DNA of 64,000 nucleotides from Ornithinimicrobium ciconiae (GCF_007197575.1 NZ_CP041616.1:558001-622000); one strand, 5' to 3'. Shown: positions 23,715 through 33,350, counted from the stretch's first letter. The notes: generated by a model not told the origin, from the sequence alone. Translations and numbers: made by a program.

Positions 23715-24599
23715 GTGACTGAAGTGCAGCAACCGGGGCTGGAGCCCGGCCGCGAGTTTGTCCTGACCGTGTCCTGCCAGGACCGGCGCGGCGTCGTGCA
23801 CGCCGTGGCCGGCGTCATGATGGAGCAGCAGCTGACGATCCTCGACAGCCAGCAGTTCGGCGACGCCAGCACTGGAGAGTTCCACCTGCGGATGCACCTG
23901 CGACGTGAGGGCGCTCCGCTGGCACCGGAAGAGCTGGAGACGGCGCTCGCTCCGACCGTGCGCGAGTTTGGCATGCAGTGGGGGCTGACGGACCGCTCGG
24001 TGCGGCACCGGATCCTGGTGATGGTCAGCCGGCAGGGTCATGTCCTCAACGACCTGCTCTTTCGCACCCGCACCGGTCTCATGGACGTGGAGATCCCCGT
24101 CATCGTCTCCAACCACGAGGACTTCCGGGCACTGGCCGAGTGGCACGGGATCCCGTTCCATCACGTGCCGGTCACCCCGGACACCAAGGGCCAGGCCGAG
24201 GCGCAACTGCGCGAACTGATCGCCGCGCACCAGGTCGACACGGTCGTGCTGGCCCGCTACATGCAGGTGCTCTCCGAGGGGCTGTGCGCCGAGCTGCCCG
24301 GCCGGATCATCAACATCCACCACTCACTGCTGCCCAGTTTCAAGGGTGCCAAGCCCTACACCCAGGCCCACGACCGTGGAGTGAAGGTGATCGGGGCGAC
24401 AGCGCACTATGTGACCGCGGACCTGGACGAGGGGCCGATCATCGAGCAGGACTTCCGGCGTGTGGACCACCGGATGAGCCCGGCCGAGCTGGCCTCGGTC
24501 GGCCAGGAGCTCGAGGCCATGGCGCTGTCGCGGGCCGTGCGCTGGCACGCCGAGCAACGGGTGGTGCTGCGCGGTCGGCGCACCGTCGTCTTCGACTGA
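23715..24599 (+). CDS. purU: Formyltetrahydrofolate deformylase
   Basis: A 294-residue enzyme that hydrolyses 10-formyl-THF to THF and formate, balancing one-carbon pools. An N-terminal ACT-type domain (FVLTVSCQDRRGVVHAVAGV) precedes the formyl-transferase-like catalytic domain with INIHHSLLPSFKGAKPYTQA (Asn/His catalytic region) and GATAHYVTADLDEGPIIEQD (catalytic Asp). Length and order are typical of PurU. The GTG at 23715 is chosen because upstream codons run into the terminator area. It is a single gene, convergent with the alcohol dehydrogenase gene. Confidence 0.95.
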   Translation: MTEVQQPGLEPGREFVLTVSCQDRRGVVHAVAGVMMEQQLTILDSQQFGDASTGEFHLRMHLRREGAPLAPEELETALAPTVREFGMQWGLTDRSVRHRILVMVSRQGHVLNDLLFRTRTGLMDVEIPVIVSNHEDFRALAEWHGIPFHHVPVTPDTKGQAEAQLRELIAAHQVDTVVLARYMQVLSEGLCAELPGRIINIHHSLLPSFKGAKPYTQAHDRGVKVIGATAHYVTADLDEGPIIEQDFRRVDHRMSPAELASVGQELEAMALSRAVRWHAEQRVVLRGRRTVVFD

Positions 24600-24705
24600 C
24601 TCACCCTCGCGCGCAGCCCGTCCTCGACAGGGCACACGGCGTTGCGTCCCCAGCGGGAACCGGGGCGCGCCGCGTTGCGTTCGAGAGGTGACCGAGCGCG
24701 CCGTG

Positions 24706-25749
24706 TCACGGCTCGATGATCGTCACGCCCGGTGTGGACGCGCTGTCCATCGCCGCCAGGGCTGCCGGCGCCTCCTCAAGGGTGATCGTGCGGCCGAGCA
24801 GCCGCTCCGGGGCCAGCCGTCCTGACGCAATGTCAGCCAGCATCCGTGGGTAGTCCCGTGCCGGCATACCGTGGCTGCCCAGCACCTGCAGCTCCCGGGC
24901 GATCACGGTGTGCATCGGCACGGTGGCCCGGTCGCCGACGACCGCCGGGGGCAGGAGCCCGATCTGCAGGTGTCTCCCACGGATCGCCAGGCTCCGGATC
25001 GCTGCCTCCGCGGTCACGACACTGCCCAGCGCCTCGACTGCCACGTCCGCCCCACCTTCGGTGAGCTCGCGAACCCGCTCCGCCACGTCTCCGTTGCCAG
25101 CATCAAGGACGCTCCCGGCGCCGAGGCTGGTCGCCAGGTCGAGGGCCCCGCGGTCGACGTCGATCGCGATCACCTCAGCACCCCGCGAGTGCGCGATCAT
25201 CACCGCAGCCAGCCCGACACCGCCGCAGCCGAACACGGTGACCGTCTCCCGGGCGCGCACCTGACCCACGTCCACCACAGCCCGATATGCCGTGGCGAAC
25301 CGGCACCCCAACCCTGCCGCGACGGCGAAACTCACCGAGTCCGGGAGCGCGACCACGTTGAAGTCGGCCCAGGGCAGGGCCACGTAGTCCGCGAACGAAC
25401 CGGGCCCGTTGACCCCGGGCTGCCACTGGTCAGGACAGACGTGGGAGGCGCCCGCTCGGCAGACGCGGCACTGCCCGCACCCCAGGGCGAAGGGGAAGGT
25501 GACCCGCTGCCCGGGCACCACGCGCTCGACCCCTGCGCCCACCGCGTGGATGACGCCCGCGAACTCGTGGCCCGGCGTGTGCGGGAGGACGGTGATGTCC
25601 GTGTCGTGGCCCGCCCAGCCGTGCCAGTCCGAGCGGCACAAACCGGTGGCCCGCACCTCGACCACCACGCCGCCGTCCGGTGCGGGTGGCACGGGAACGT
25701 CTGTGACGGAGGGCAGCTCCCCGAAGGCGTTGAACGTCACCGTGCGCAC
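24706..25749 (-). CDS. Zinc-dependent alcohol dehydrogenase (MDR family)
   Basis: A 347-residue medium-chain dehydrogenase. Catalytic zinc ligands lie in GLCRSDWHGW (Cys) and TPGHEFAG (His-Glu). The structural zinc lobe has four Cys in CGQCRVCRAGASHVC. The Rossmann nucleotide motif is VFGCGGVGLAAV, and EVIAIDVDR ends in an Asp that favours NAD over NADP. Similar proteins oxidise a range of alcohols, and the substrate is unresolved. It is transcribed alone, away from the frameshifted reading frame upstream. Confidence 0.9.
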   Translation of the reverse strand: MRTVTFNAFGELPSVTDVPVPPAPDGGVVVEVRATGLCRSDWHGWAGHDTDITVLPHTPGHEFAGVIHAVGAGVERVVPGQRVTFPFALGCGQCRVCRAGASHVCPDQWQPGVNGPGSFADYVALPWADFNVVALPDSVSFAVAAGLGCRFATAYRAVVDVGQVRARETVTVFGCGGVGLAAVMIAHSRGAEVIAIDVDRGALDLATSLGAGSVLDAGNGDVAERVRELTEGGADVAVEALGSVVTAEAAIRSLAIRGRHLQIGLLPPAVVGDRATVPMHTVIARELQVLGSHGMPARDYPRMLADIASGRLAPERLLGRTITLEEAPAALAAMDSASTPGVTIIEP

Positions 25750-25791
25750 TGTGGTCCTTTCTGTGTGATCACCGACCCTGGGTGGGCCTCA

Positions 25792-26226
25792 TCATGACCC
25801 TGTCGCGGTGAGGGCATCGCGGACAGAGCCCGCCAAAGGAGACCCCTTGGGTGGGATAGCGATGATGATAGGACGGTGGGTCTCGATGGTGACCGTCGGA
25901 TTGCCCGCGAGGGACGGGTCTGTTGCTGCGGCCTGTGCGCTGACCTTCCGGATTGCGGAGTACGGCACGACGAGGGATTCCGGACTTCTTGCGGAACAGG
26001 CCGTACTCCCAGGACGCGACCAGTCGGTCCTGGCGGGGCGCCGTGATGGTCATTTGGTTGCGTGCTCCGTCAGGCACGACTGACAGATATGCGTGACTGA
26101 CTCGGTCGCTGGCCGTAGCAGCTGGGTCAGGTGATCCTCGTTGGTGCGGTAGAGCTGGGCGCTATCCTGCCCGAACTCTGCGTCCCCCGCGATCTCCGCG
26201 GAAGTAGTGACCGCGTCGATGCTCAC
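25792..26226 (-). pseudogene. Frameshifted small gene, possibly a PH-like domain protein
   Basis: Read on the minus strand, GTG 26226 opens a frame (SIDAVTTSAEIAGDAEFGQD, ending QLLRPATESVTHIC) that stops after 58 codons. A second frame then looks protein-like (VSHAYLSVVPDGARNQMTIT, LVASWEYGLFRKKSG). From about 25970 the original frame resumes (SLVVPYSAIRKVSAQAAATD, PTVTIETHRPIIIAIPPKGS) to the stop at 25792. The pieces join into one ~145-residue protein if two compensating indels are allowed. The middle and end have the alternating strands and VPYSAI pattern of small PH-like domains. It may be a decayed gene or two sequencing errors. Confidence 0.45.
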
Positions 26227-26313
26227 GATGGGTCGTCATGAGACAAGTCCACATCATCCCGTCGCGGCAATGTCGCGTGACCGACGACGAGCCGATGTCG
26301 ATACCCTCAGCCC

Positions 26314-27090
26314 ATGGATTACAGCACGATGTTCCGGCTCGATGGCAAGCACGCAGTGGTGATCGGGTGCGGAGGCATCGGCGCAGAGATCGTCGAGGGT
26401 ATGGCTGCCCAAGGCGCACGCGTGACCTGCCTGGACGCGCAGGAGGAGGTCGCGGCAGCTGCGGCGACCCGCGCGGCGGAGCACTCGGAGGCCGCGGCAC
26501 GGCGGGCGGACGTGCTGGACCCCGGCAGCCTGGCGGACGTCGCTGCGCAGGTGGCGGACGTGGATGTGCTCGTCCTGACGGCGGCGACCAATGTGCGCAA
26601 ACCGGTGCTCGACTACAGCGCCGCGGAGTTCGACCGCGTCGTGGACCTCAACCTGCGCGGGACCTTCAACGCGGTGCAGGCGTTCGCGCCGGCGATGGCA
26701 GCGCGGGGGAGCGGGTCGATCATCGCGCTGAGCTCGATCCGGGCGCTCGCGGTCGAGCCAGGACAAGGGGTGTATGCCGCCACGAAGGCTGGCATGGTCC
26801 AACTCCTGCGCGCGCTGGCCGCCGAGCTGGGTCCGCGCGGGGTGCGGGTCAACGCGGTGGCCCCCGGCGTGGTCGAGACACCGCTCACCGAGCAGATCCG
26901 TGCCGACGAGGCGTGGGGGCGGGCCTATGCCGAGAAGTCGGCGCTGGGTCGCTGGGCGCGACCCGAGGAGCTCGTCGGTGCGGTCGCCTACCTGGCCAGC
27001 GACGCCGCGAGCTTCGTGACGGGCAGCCAGCTGCTCGTCGACGGCGGGTGGACCGCGATCGACGGGCGATTCACCCCACCCTTCGGCTGA
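26314..27090 (+). CDS. SDR-family oxidoreductase
   Basis: A 258-residue classical short-chain dehydrogenase/reductase. The cofactor loop is VIGCGGIGAEIVEGMA, with CLDAQ after the second strand (Asp suggests NAD preference). NAAT-like TAATNVRKPVLDY, catalytic Ser in IIALSSIRAL, and YAATK (Tyr-x3-Lys) are present. RVNAVAPGVVETPL and FVTGSQLLVDGGW are typical of the FabG-like subgroup. The substrate is unknown. It is divergent from the frameshifted gene upstream and stands alone. Confidence 0.92.
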   Translation: MDYSTMFRLDGKHAVVIGCGGIGAEIVEGMAAQGARVTCLDAQEEVAAAAATRAAEHSEAAARRADVLDPGSLADVAAQVADVDVLVLTAATNVRKPVLDYSAAEFDRVVDLNLRGTFNAVQAFAPAMAARGSGSIIALSSIRALAVEPGQGVYAATKAGMVQLLRALAAELGPRGVRVNAVAPGVVETPLTEQIRADEAWGRAYAEKSALGRWARPEELVGAVAYLASDAASFVTGSQLLVDGGWTAIDGRFTPPFG

Positions 27091-27509
27091 CCGACGCGGA
27101 CGCGTTGATCTAGAAAGCGTCATTTCTCTCGCTGACGCCCTGTGCCGGGGCAGAGGAGAATCCGTGCGGACCACCGGGTGCTTGCCAGAGGGCGCAGCAG
27201 GGGTCGGCACCCAGCGGGGCGCCTGCTCTATCCCTGTCCAAGGTGATCCTCAGAACTCCAGAATGTCGCGACCTCGCCAACGAACTCCCCATGCGGACAG
27301 GCGCTGTTGACCGCCAGCGTTGCAGCTCGCACGACGTGCCCCCAGCCACGCGGACTGTGCGCTTTTCGGCTGCGACGTCGGCATCCATGGCTGTCCGGGT
27401 GGCGACGTTGTACGTGGTGGCGCCAATCCATGCCGGTGCTCTTTCCAGGACTGATTGGCTGCCGGGGCTCTAGCGTGCTCGGCGATGCCGGCAGGCGCCC
27501 GACCAGCGG
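27091..27509. other. Gene-free region
   Basis: About 420 bases between the SDR gene and the GPP34 gene. Short open frames exist on both strands but none has a ribosome site, a recognisable domain or a convincing composition. A weak hairpin (GCGTC...GACGC, about 27117-27136) may end SDR transcription. Confidence 0.4.
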
Positions 27510-28154
27510 CTAATTGAAGATGTTGAGCCCCTGGCCCACCAGGTCGAGGAGGTCGATGGCGTTGAACCAGGACCGCTTCTTCTTCGGTCCACCCTGATAG
27601 TCCTGCATCGGCCGGGACCGGCTGGCCACCTCGGCGGCACGGGGCACGGTGATGCCCGGGTCGTCGTCGGGGAGCACGGCCGGGACGATCTCCAGGTGGT
27701 GGAGCAGCGCGACGAGAGCGGCCTCCTGGTCGTTGGCGCCGCGGCCCTCGGCGAGCACCTCGCGCAGGCGCGCGCGGACCGTGGACTCCGGGTGCGGATC
27801 TCTGGGCAGGTGGATGCCGGGGGACCACACCGCGGCGTCGTGCAGCACGCCGCGGCTGACGAGCCGGGCCAGAGCGGCCTCCAGCACGCCCTCGCCGGCG
27901 AGCTTCTCGACGGCGGCGACCGGGGTCAGGGCGGTCACGCTGTGGGCCGCCACGTCCAGGAGCGGATCGCCCGTTGAGGTGGTGCGCTGCAGGGCGAGCG
28001 TGTCGCCCTCGACGGCGAGCGCACGGCGCAGCGACAACTCGAAGACCAGCGCGAGGGCGACCCCCTGCGAGGCCTCGCGCTCGGGCACCTCGCAGTGCCC
28101 GGTCTCGTCGTCCATGAGCAGCAGCACCAGCTCCTCGGCCAGCAGCATCGACAT
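27510..28154 (-). CDS. GPP34 (GOLPH3/VPS74-like) family protein
   Basis: A 214-residue protein matching the GPP34 domain: LLAEELVLLLMDDETGH at the start, LALVFELSLRRALAVEGDTL, and DPLLDVAAHSV. Eukaryotic relatives bind phosphoinositides at the Golgi. Actinobacterial copies are common and of unknown function, often membrane-associated. The C-terminus is basic (GGPKKKRSWFNAIDLLDLVG). The ATG at 28154 follows GGGAGGA; the frame runs further upstream without a better start. It is divergent from a MarR-type gene. Confidence 0.85.
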   Translation of the reverse strand: MSMLLAEELVLLLMDDETGHCEVPEREASQGVALALVFELSLRRALAVEGDTLALQRTTSTGDPLLDVAAHSVTALTPVAAVEKLAGEGVLEAALARLVSRGVLHDAAVWSPGIHLPRDPHPESTVRARLREVLAEGRGANDQEAALVALLHHLEIVPAVLPDDDPGITVPRAAEVASRSRPMQDYQGGPKKKRSWFNAIDLLDLVGQGLNIFN

Positions 28155-28306
28155 CGCGTTCCTCCCAGAGCAGATCTGTGCGCACCCCTGCGACGGGCCG
28201 TGCTCGGTGACGGTTCCGTCGCCGCACCGGTCCCGCCTGCTGGACGGGTGCAGTGCCCCCACCGTATGTCGGCCGGCCGACTCCGCACCAGGCGTGCCCG
28301 TAACCT

Positions 28307-28906
28307 GTGAGCATGACCACGCAGCGGGATCCCATCGAGGAGGCGCACAGCCAGTGGGTGCGCCACGGGTGGGAGGACGCGGCGGACGGCATGTCGATGG
28401 TCACCTCGCTGGTGCGCGTCAACCAGCTGTTCCAGGAGCGCATTGACGCGGTGCTGCGACCGCTGGGTCTGACCTTCGCGCGCTACGAGATCCTGCGGCT
28501 GCTGGCCTTCGTCTCCAGCGGTGCCATGCCCATGACGCGCGTGGGGTCGCTGCTGCAGGTGCACCCCACGAGCGTCACCAGTGCGGTCGACCGGCTGGTC
28601 CGTCAGGGCCATGTCGAGCGGGTGCGGAGCACGACGGACGGCCGGGTCGTCCTGGCGTCGCTGACCGACTCCGGCCGCGAGGTCGTGGCCGAGGCGACGG
28701 CCGGTCTCAACCAGGCGGTCTTCGAGGCTCCTGGCCTGCACCCGCAGCAGATCGAGCAGCTGACCGACCTGCTCGCTGACCTGCGCGCCGCGGCCGGTGA
28801 CCACGTCGCCCGGGGCTCAGCACGAGCCTCGAGGTCATCCCCGCACGCGCCATCACGCACCGCCGTGAGCAATTGCCAGAAGATAGTTGGATGTCCTAGT
28901 ATTTAA
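28307..28906 (+). CDS. MarR-family transcriptional regulator
   Basis: A 199-residue winged-helix regulator. The core runs from LVRVNQLFQERIDAVLRPLG through RVGSLLQVHPTSVTSAVDRL (recognition helix) and the wing VRSTTDGRVVLASLTDSGRE. MarR proteins usually act as homodimers that respond to small ligands. The start may be GTG 28307 or ATG 28313. The C-terminal 30 residues are low in order and run to 28 bases before the fused mutase gene. That closeness suggests regulation of, or co-transcription with, the acyl-CoA mutase. Confidence 0.88.
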   Translation: MSMTTQRDPIEEAHSQWVRHGWEDAADGMSMVTSLVRVNQLFQERIDAVLRPLGLTFARYEILRLLAFVSSGAMPMTRVGSLLQVHPTSVTSAVDRLVRQGHVERVRSTTDGRVVLASLTDSGREVVAEATAGLNQAVFEAPGLHPQQIEQLTDLLADLRAAAGDHVARGSARASRSSPHAPSRTAVSNCQKIVGCPSI

Positions 28907-28933
28907 CTGACGCCCCAGACCGAAGGACTCTTC

Positions 28934-31900
28934 ATGCCCAAGCCAGCTCTCCAGAACCCGGTCCGCATCGTCACCGCGGCCAGCCTCTTTGACGGCCACG
29001 ACGCGTCAATCAACATCATGCGGCGCATCATGCAGAGCCAGGGTGCCGAGGTGATCCACCTCGGGCACAACCGCTCCGTGCAGGAGGTGGTCGACGCGGT
29101 CCTGGACGAGGACGCCAACGGCGTCGCCGTGTCGTCCTACCAGGGCGGCCACGTGGAGTACTTCGAGTATCTCGTCCAGGAGCTGGCGGCAGCCGGGGCC
29201 GGTCACGTCAAGGTCGTCGGTGGTGGCGGCGGCGTCATCGTCGACGAGGAGATCACCCGGCTGCGCGAGTCGGGCGTGACCATCTTCAGCCCCGAGGACG
29301 GGCAGCGACTGGGCCTGCCGGGGATGATCGCCCAGGTCCTGCAGGACTGCGACTACCCGCTGTGGGAGACCGCCGCCGCCGACGTCGAGGCGGTCCTGGC
29401 CGGCGACCGGGTGGCGCTCTCCCGCGCCATCACCGGCGTCGAGGTCGGCGCCCTCCCTGACACCGACCGTCAGAAGTATGCCGACGCGGCCGCCGCGCGG
29501 ACCGTGCCGGTCCTCGGCATCACCGGCACCGGAGGGTCGGGCAAGTCCTCGCTGACCGACGAGCTGGTGCGCCGGGTGCGGGTTGACCAGGGAGACCGGC
29601 TGCGCATCGCGGTGGTCGCGGTCGACCCGACCCGACGCAAGGGCGGCGGTGCCCTGCTGGGCGACCGCATCCGGATGAACTCCCTGGGGAGCATGACCCG
29701 CGCGGGCGCCACCGAGGAGACCGAGTCCACCGGCGGCAGGACAGAGCTTTCGGGGGGTGCACGGGGGGCGGAGCCCCCCGTGGGTACCTACTTCCGCTCC
29801 ATGGCCACCCGCGGGGACCGGGAGGTGCCTGATGCGCTGCCCGTCACGATCGACATCCTCAAGGCCGCCGGCTTCGACCTGATCGTCGTCGAGACGCCTG
29901 GCATCGGCCAGGGCGACGCGGGCATCGTGCCCCTCTCGGACGTCTCGCTCTATGTCATGACGCCGGAGTTCGGCGCCGCCTCCCAGCTGGAGAAGATCGA
30001 CATGCTCGACTTCGCCGACGTGGTGGCCATCAACAAGTTCGAGCGCCGCGGCGCCATGGACGCCATGCGTGACGTCGGCCGCCAACTGGTGCGCAACCGG
30101 GAGGCGTTCGGCAAGAAGCCGCAGGACATGCCGGTCTTCGGCACCTCCGCGGCGACCTTCAACGACGACGGCGTGACCGCGCTCTATCAGGAGCTGCGCT
30201 CGCAACTGGCCGAGGTGGGCCTGTCCGTCCAGGACGGTGTGCTCCCGGCCGTGGACGTGCGCCACTCCTCCGGCATCCGCCAGGTCGTGCCCGCCACCAG
30301 GGTCCGCTACCTCTCGGAGATCACCGAGACCATCCGCGGCTACCACCAGGACACCGAGAAGTTCGCCCAGGCGGCACGCCGCGTCGAGCGACTGGCCATG
30401 GTGGACGACGAGCTCGCGGCCGCCGGCAAGGTTGACCACGGCGTCGACGAGCTGCTCGAGGGCGCCCGCCGCGAGGTGCCCGTCGAGATCCAGGATCTGA
30501 TCGAGGGCTGGCCGGCCCGGGTGGAGTCCTACTCCGGCGACGAGCAGGTCGTTCGGGTGCGCGACAAGGAGCTGCGCACCGCCCTGACCAAGGAGTCGCT
30601 CTCCGGCAACCGGGTCCCTCGGGTGGCCTTGCCGGCATACGACGAGGCCGGCGCGCTGGTGCGCTTCTGGCGGCGCGAGAACCTGCCCGGCTACTTCCCC
30701 TACACCGCCGGCGTCTTCCCGTTTAAGCGCGACAACGAGGACCCGGCGCGCATGTTTGCCGGCGAGGGTGACCCGTTCCGCACCAACCGCCGCTTCAAGC
30801 TGCTGTCTGAGGGTCAGCCCGCGACTCGGCTGTCGACGGCCTTCGACTCGGTGACCCTCTATGGTCAGGACCCCGCCGAGCGCCCCGACATCTACGGCAA
30901 GGTCGGCACCTCGGGAGTCTCCGTCGCGACGCTGGAGGACATGAAGGCGTTGTATGACGGGTTCGACCTGCTCGCGCCCACCACCTCGGTGTCGATGACC
31001 ATCAACGGGCCGGCGCCGACCGTGCTCGCCTTCTTCCTCAACACCGCGATTGACCAGCAGTTGGACGCCTTCCGGGAGCGGGAGGGTCGCGAGCCCTCGG
31101 GCGCCGAGTCCGAGGAGCTGCGCGCCCACGCGTTGGCCAGCGTCCGCGGCACCGTCCAGGCGGACATCCTCAAGGAGGACCAGGGGCAGAACACGTGCCT
31201 GTTCACCACCGAGTTCTCGCTGCGGATGATGGGCGACATCCAGCAGTGGTTCATCGACCAGGGGGTGCGCAACTTCTACTCGGTGTCCATCTCCGGCTAC
31301 CACATCGCCGAGGCGGGGGCCAACCCGATCAGCCAGCTGGCCTTCACCCTGGCCAACGGCTTCACCTATGTCGAGTCCTACCTCGCGCGCGGGATGGACA
31401 TCAACGACTTCGCGCCCAACCTGTCCTTCTTCTTCTCCAACGGCATGGATGTGGAGTACTCCGTCATCGGTCGGGTGGCGCGGCGCATCTGGGCGATCGC
31501 GATGCGGGAGAAGTATGGCGCCAACGACCGCAGCCAGAAGCTGAAGTACCACGTGCAGACCTCGGGCCGCTCCCTGCACGCCCAGGAGATGGACTTCAAC
31601 GACATCCGCACCACGCTGCAGGCGCTGATCGCGATCTATGACAACGCCCAGAGCCTGCACACCAATGCGTATGACGAGGCCGTCACCACCCCTTCGACAG
31701 AGTCCGTCCGCCGGGCCCTGGCGATCCAGATGATCATCAACCGCGAGTGGGGCCTGGCGATGAACGAGAACCCCAACCAGGGCTCGTTCATCATCGATCA
31801 GCTCACCGACCTGGTGGAGGAGGCCGTGCTGCTGGAGTTCGACCGGATCTCCGACCGTGGCGGCGTGCTGGGCGCGATGGAGACGGGCTACCAGCGCGGC

Positions 31901-32245
31901 AGGATCCAGGACGAGTCGATGCTCTATGAGCACCGCAAGCACGACGGGTCGTTGCCGATCATCGGCGTCAACACCTTCCGGGCCCCCAAGGAGGAGCGCG
32001 AGCCGGTGGTGGTCGAGCTGGCCCGGGCCACGTCCCAGGAGAAGGAGTCCCAGCTCGCGCGCGTGGCCGACTTCCAGAAGCGGCACGAGAGCGAAGCCAC
32101 GGAGGCGCTGGCCCGTCTGAAGGAGGTGGCGATGTCTGGCGACAATGTCTTCGCCGTGCTCATGGACGCCGCCCGGGTGTGCTCCCTGGGGCAGATCACC
32201 GACGCCTTCTTCGAGGTCGGTGGGCAGTACCGGCGCAACGTCTGA
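28934..32245 (+). CDS. icmF: Fused isobutyryl-CoA mutase with G-protein chaperone
   Basis: An 1103-residue adenosylcobalamin enzyme interconverting isobutyryl-CoA and n-butyryl-CoA (or related branched acyl-CoAs). The order of domains is diagnostic for IcmF: B12-binding domain at the N-terminus (FDGHDASINIMRRIM, VVGGGGGVIVDEEI); MeaI-type GTPase chaperone with P-loop GITGTGGSGKSS near residue 195; linker; then the large TIM-barrel mutase from about residue 585 (YFPYTAGVFPFKRDNEDPAR, SISGYHIAEAGANPISQLAF). An in-frame insertion at about residues 253-286 in the GTPase domain is Gly/Glu/Thr-rich and encoded partly by a palindrome. It follows the MarR gene. Confidence 0.94.
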   Translation: MPKPALQNPVRIVTAASLFDGHDASINIMRRIMQSQGAEVIHLGHNRSVQEVVDAVLDEDANGVAVSSYQGGHVEYFEYLVQELAAAGAGHVKVVGGGGGVIVDEEITRLRESGVTIFSPEDGQRLGLPGMIAQVLQDCDYPLWETAAADVEAVLAGDRVALSRAITGVEVGALPDTDRQKYADAAAARTVPVLGITGTGGSGKSSLTDELVRRVRVDQGDRLRIAVVAVDPTRRKGGGALLGDRIRMNSLGSMTRAGATEETESTGGRTELSGGARGAEPPVGTYFRSMATRGDREVPDALPVTIDILKAAGFDLIVVETPGIGQGDAGIVPLSDVSLYVMTPEFGAASQLEKIDMLDFADVVAINKFERRGAMDAMRDVGRQLVRNREAFGKKPQDMPVFGTSAATFNDDGVTALYQELRSQLAEVGLSVQDGVLPAVDVRHSSGIRQVVPATRVRYLSEITETIRGYHQDTEKFAQAARRVERLAMVDDELAAAGKVDHGVDELLEGARREVPVEIQDLIEGWPARVESYSGDEQVVRVRDKELRTALTKESLSGNRVPRVALPAYDEAGALVRFWRRENLPGYFPYTAGVFPFKRDNEDPARMFAGEGDPFRTNRRFKLLSEGQPATRLSTAFDSVTLYGQDPAERPDIYGKVGTSGVSVATLEDMKALYDGFDLLAPTTSVSMTINGPAPTVLAFFLNTAIDQQLDAFREREGREPSGAESEELRAHALASVRGTVQADILKEDQGQNTCLFTTEFSLRMMGDIQQWFIDQGVRNFYSVSISGYHIAEAGANPISQLAFTLANGFTYVESYLARGMDINDFAPNLSFFFSNGMDVEYSVIGRVARRIWAIAMREKYGANDRSQKLKYHVQTSGRSLHAQEMDFNDIRTTLQALIAIYDNAQSLHTNAYDEAVTTPSTESVRRALAIQMIINREWGLAMNENPNQGSFIIDQLTDLVEEAVLLEFDRISDRGGVLGAMETGYQRGRIQDESMLYEHRKHDGSLPIIGVNTFRAPKEEREPVVVELARATSQEKESQLARVADFQKRHESEATEALARLKEVAMSGDNVFAVLMDAARVCSLGQITDAFFEVGGQYRRNV
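29761..29781 (+). repeat. Perfect palindrome inside icmF
   Basis: ACGGGGGGC, loop gga, GCCCCCCGT: a 9-bp perfect stem inside coding sequence, within an insertion relative to the expected family sequence. It resembles the GC-rich small palindromes common in actinobacterial genomes. Confidence 0.8.
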
Positions 32246-32318
32246 GTCCGGTCGAACGCCCTACGGGACCTTCCGACGAGCGTTTGCGCAGCTCGGGCCG
32301 ACCAGGTTGGGTGGTGCT

Positions 32319-33338
32319 GTGATCCGATTCCCACAGCCCCTGCAACCTGGCGACCGCATCGGCGTCACCAGCCCGTCGAGTGGTGTGCCGCAGACACTGT
32401 GGCCCCGCCTGGAGTTCGCCACCGGCTGGCTGGTCGAGCGCGGCTATGACGTCGTGGTCGGGCAGTGCATGGACGGCGACGACTCCCACGTCAGCGCCCC
32501 CGCGGTGGAGCGCGCCGACGAGTTGCAGCGGATGCTGACCGATCCCGCGATCCGCGCCGTCGTGCCACCGTGGGGCGGGGAGACCGCCATCGACCTCGTC
32601 GACCTGCTCGACTGGGACACCATCGCCGCGGCTGAGCCCACCTGGCTGGTCGGGTTCAGCGACCTCTCGACCCTGCTGCTGCCGCTCACGTTGCGCGCCG
32701 GCTGGGCCAGCCTGCACGGTGTCAACCTGATGGACACCCCGTATGCCGCAGCACCCGGCCTCGCGCACTGGACCGAGGTGGCCGCCGCCACCGGTCCCGT
32801 GACCCAGCAGCAGAGCGGCGTCTACCGGAGCGGTGCCTTCGATGACTGGGAAGAGGACCCGAGCCCCACGGCATACGTCCTGGAGGGCACTGGCGCCTGG
32901 GAGGTGGCCGATGATGACGAGATCGAGGTCAGCGGTCGGCTCATCGGTGGCTGCATCGAGACGATCCACCACCTGGCCGGCTCCGCGTTCGGCGACGTCG
33001 CGGCCTTCGGCCAGCAGCATGCCGAGGAGGGGCTGATCGTCTATCTGGAGGCGGGCGAGGCGCCGGCCCTGGAGACCTGCCGGATCCTGCACGGGCTGCG
33101 TCTGGCGGGGTGGTTCGAGCACGCCCGCGCCATCCTCATCGGCCGGACCGCGGCCCCGGACTCAGGAGACTTCACCCAGCGTGACGCCGTGCTCGACGCG
33201 CTGGAGGACCTGGACCTGCCGATCGTCTTCGACGTCGAGTGCGGCCACGTCGCGCCGATGATGCCGCTGGTCAACGGGGCGCTGGCCCACCTGACCGTCA
33301 CCGACAACGAGCGCACGCTCGTGCAGGAGCTGGGTTAG
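32319..33338 (+). CDS. S66-family LD-carboxypeptidase
   Basis: A 339-residue serine peptidase related to LdcA/MccF. The N-terminal LQPGDRIGVTSPSSG, the nucleophile region WLVGFSDLSTLL (GFSD Ser), and the Glu/His half in VYLEAGEAPALETCRILHGL and VFDVECGHVAPMMPLVNG agree with the Ser-Glu-His triad of the family. LdcA cleaves the L-Lys/DAP-D-Ala bond of recycled muropeptides, while MccF-like members detoxify peptidyl nucleotides. Which applies is not resolved. The GTG at 32319 is chosen because the family's conserved N-terminus starts directly after it. It converges with the FGD gene. Confidence 0.88.
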   Translation: MIRFPQPLQPGDRIGVTSPSSGVPQTLWPRLEFATGWLVERGYDVVVGQCMDGDDSHVSAPAVERADELQRMLTDPAIRAVVPPWGGETAIDLVDLLDWDTIAAAEPTWLVGFSDLSTLLLPLTLRAGWASLHGVNLMDTPYAAAPGLAHWTEVAAATGPVTQQQSGVYRSGAFDDWEEDPSPTAYVLEGTGAWEVADDDEIEVSGRLIGGCIETIHHLAGSAFGDVAAFGQQHAEEGLIVYLEAGEAPALETCRILHGLRLAGWFEHARAILIGRTAAPDSGDFTQRDAVLDALEDLDLPIVFDVECGHVAPMMPLVNGALAHLTVTDNERTLVQELG

Positions 33339-33350
33339 CGAAAGGGGAAC

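Noticed and set aside
29006..32086. 1026-codon open frame on the minus strand
   Set aside because: Antisense to icmF, an artefact of third-position GC; no domains and no start signals.
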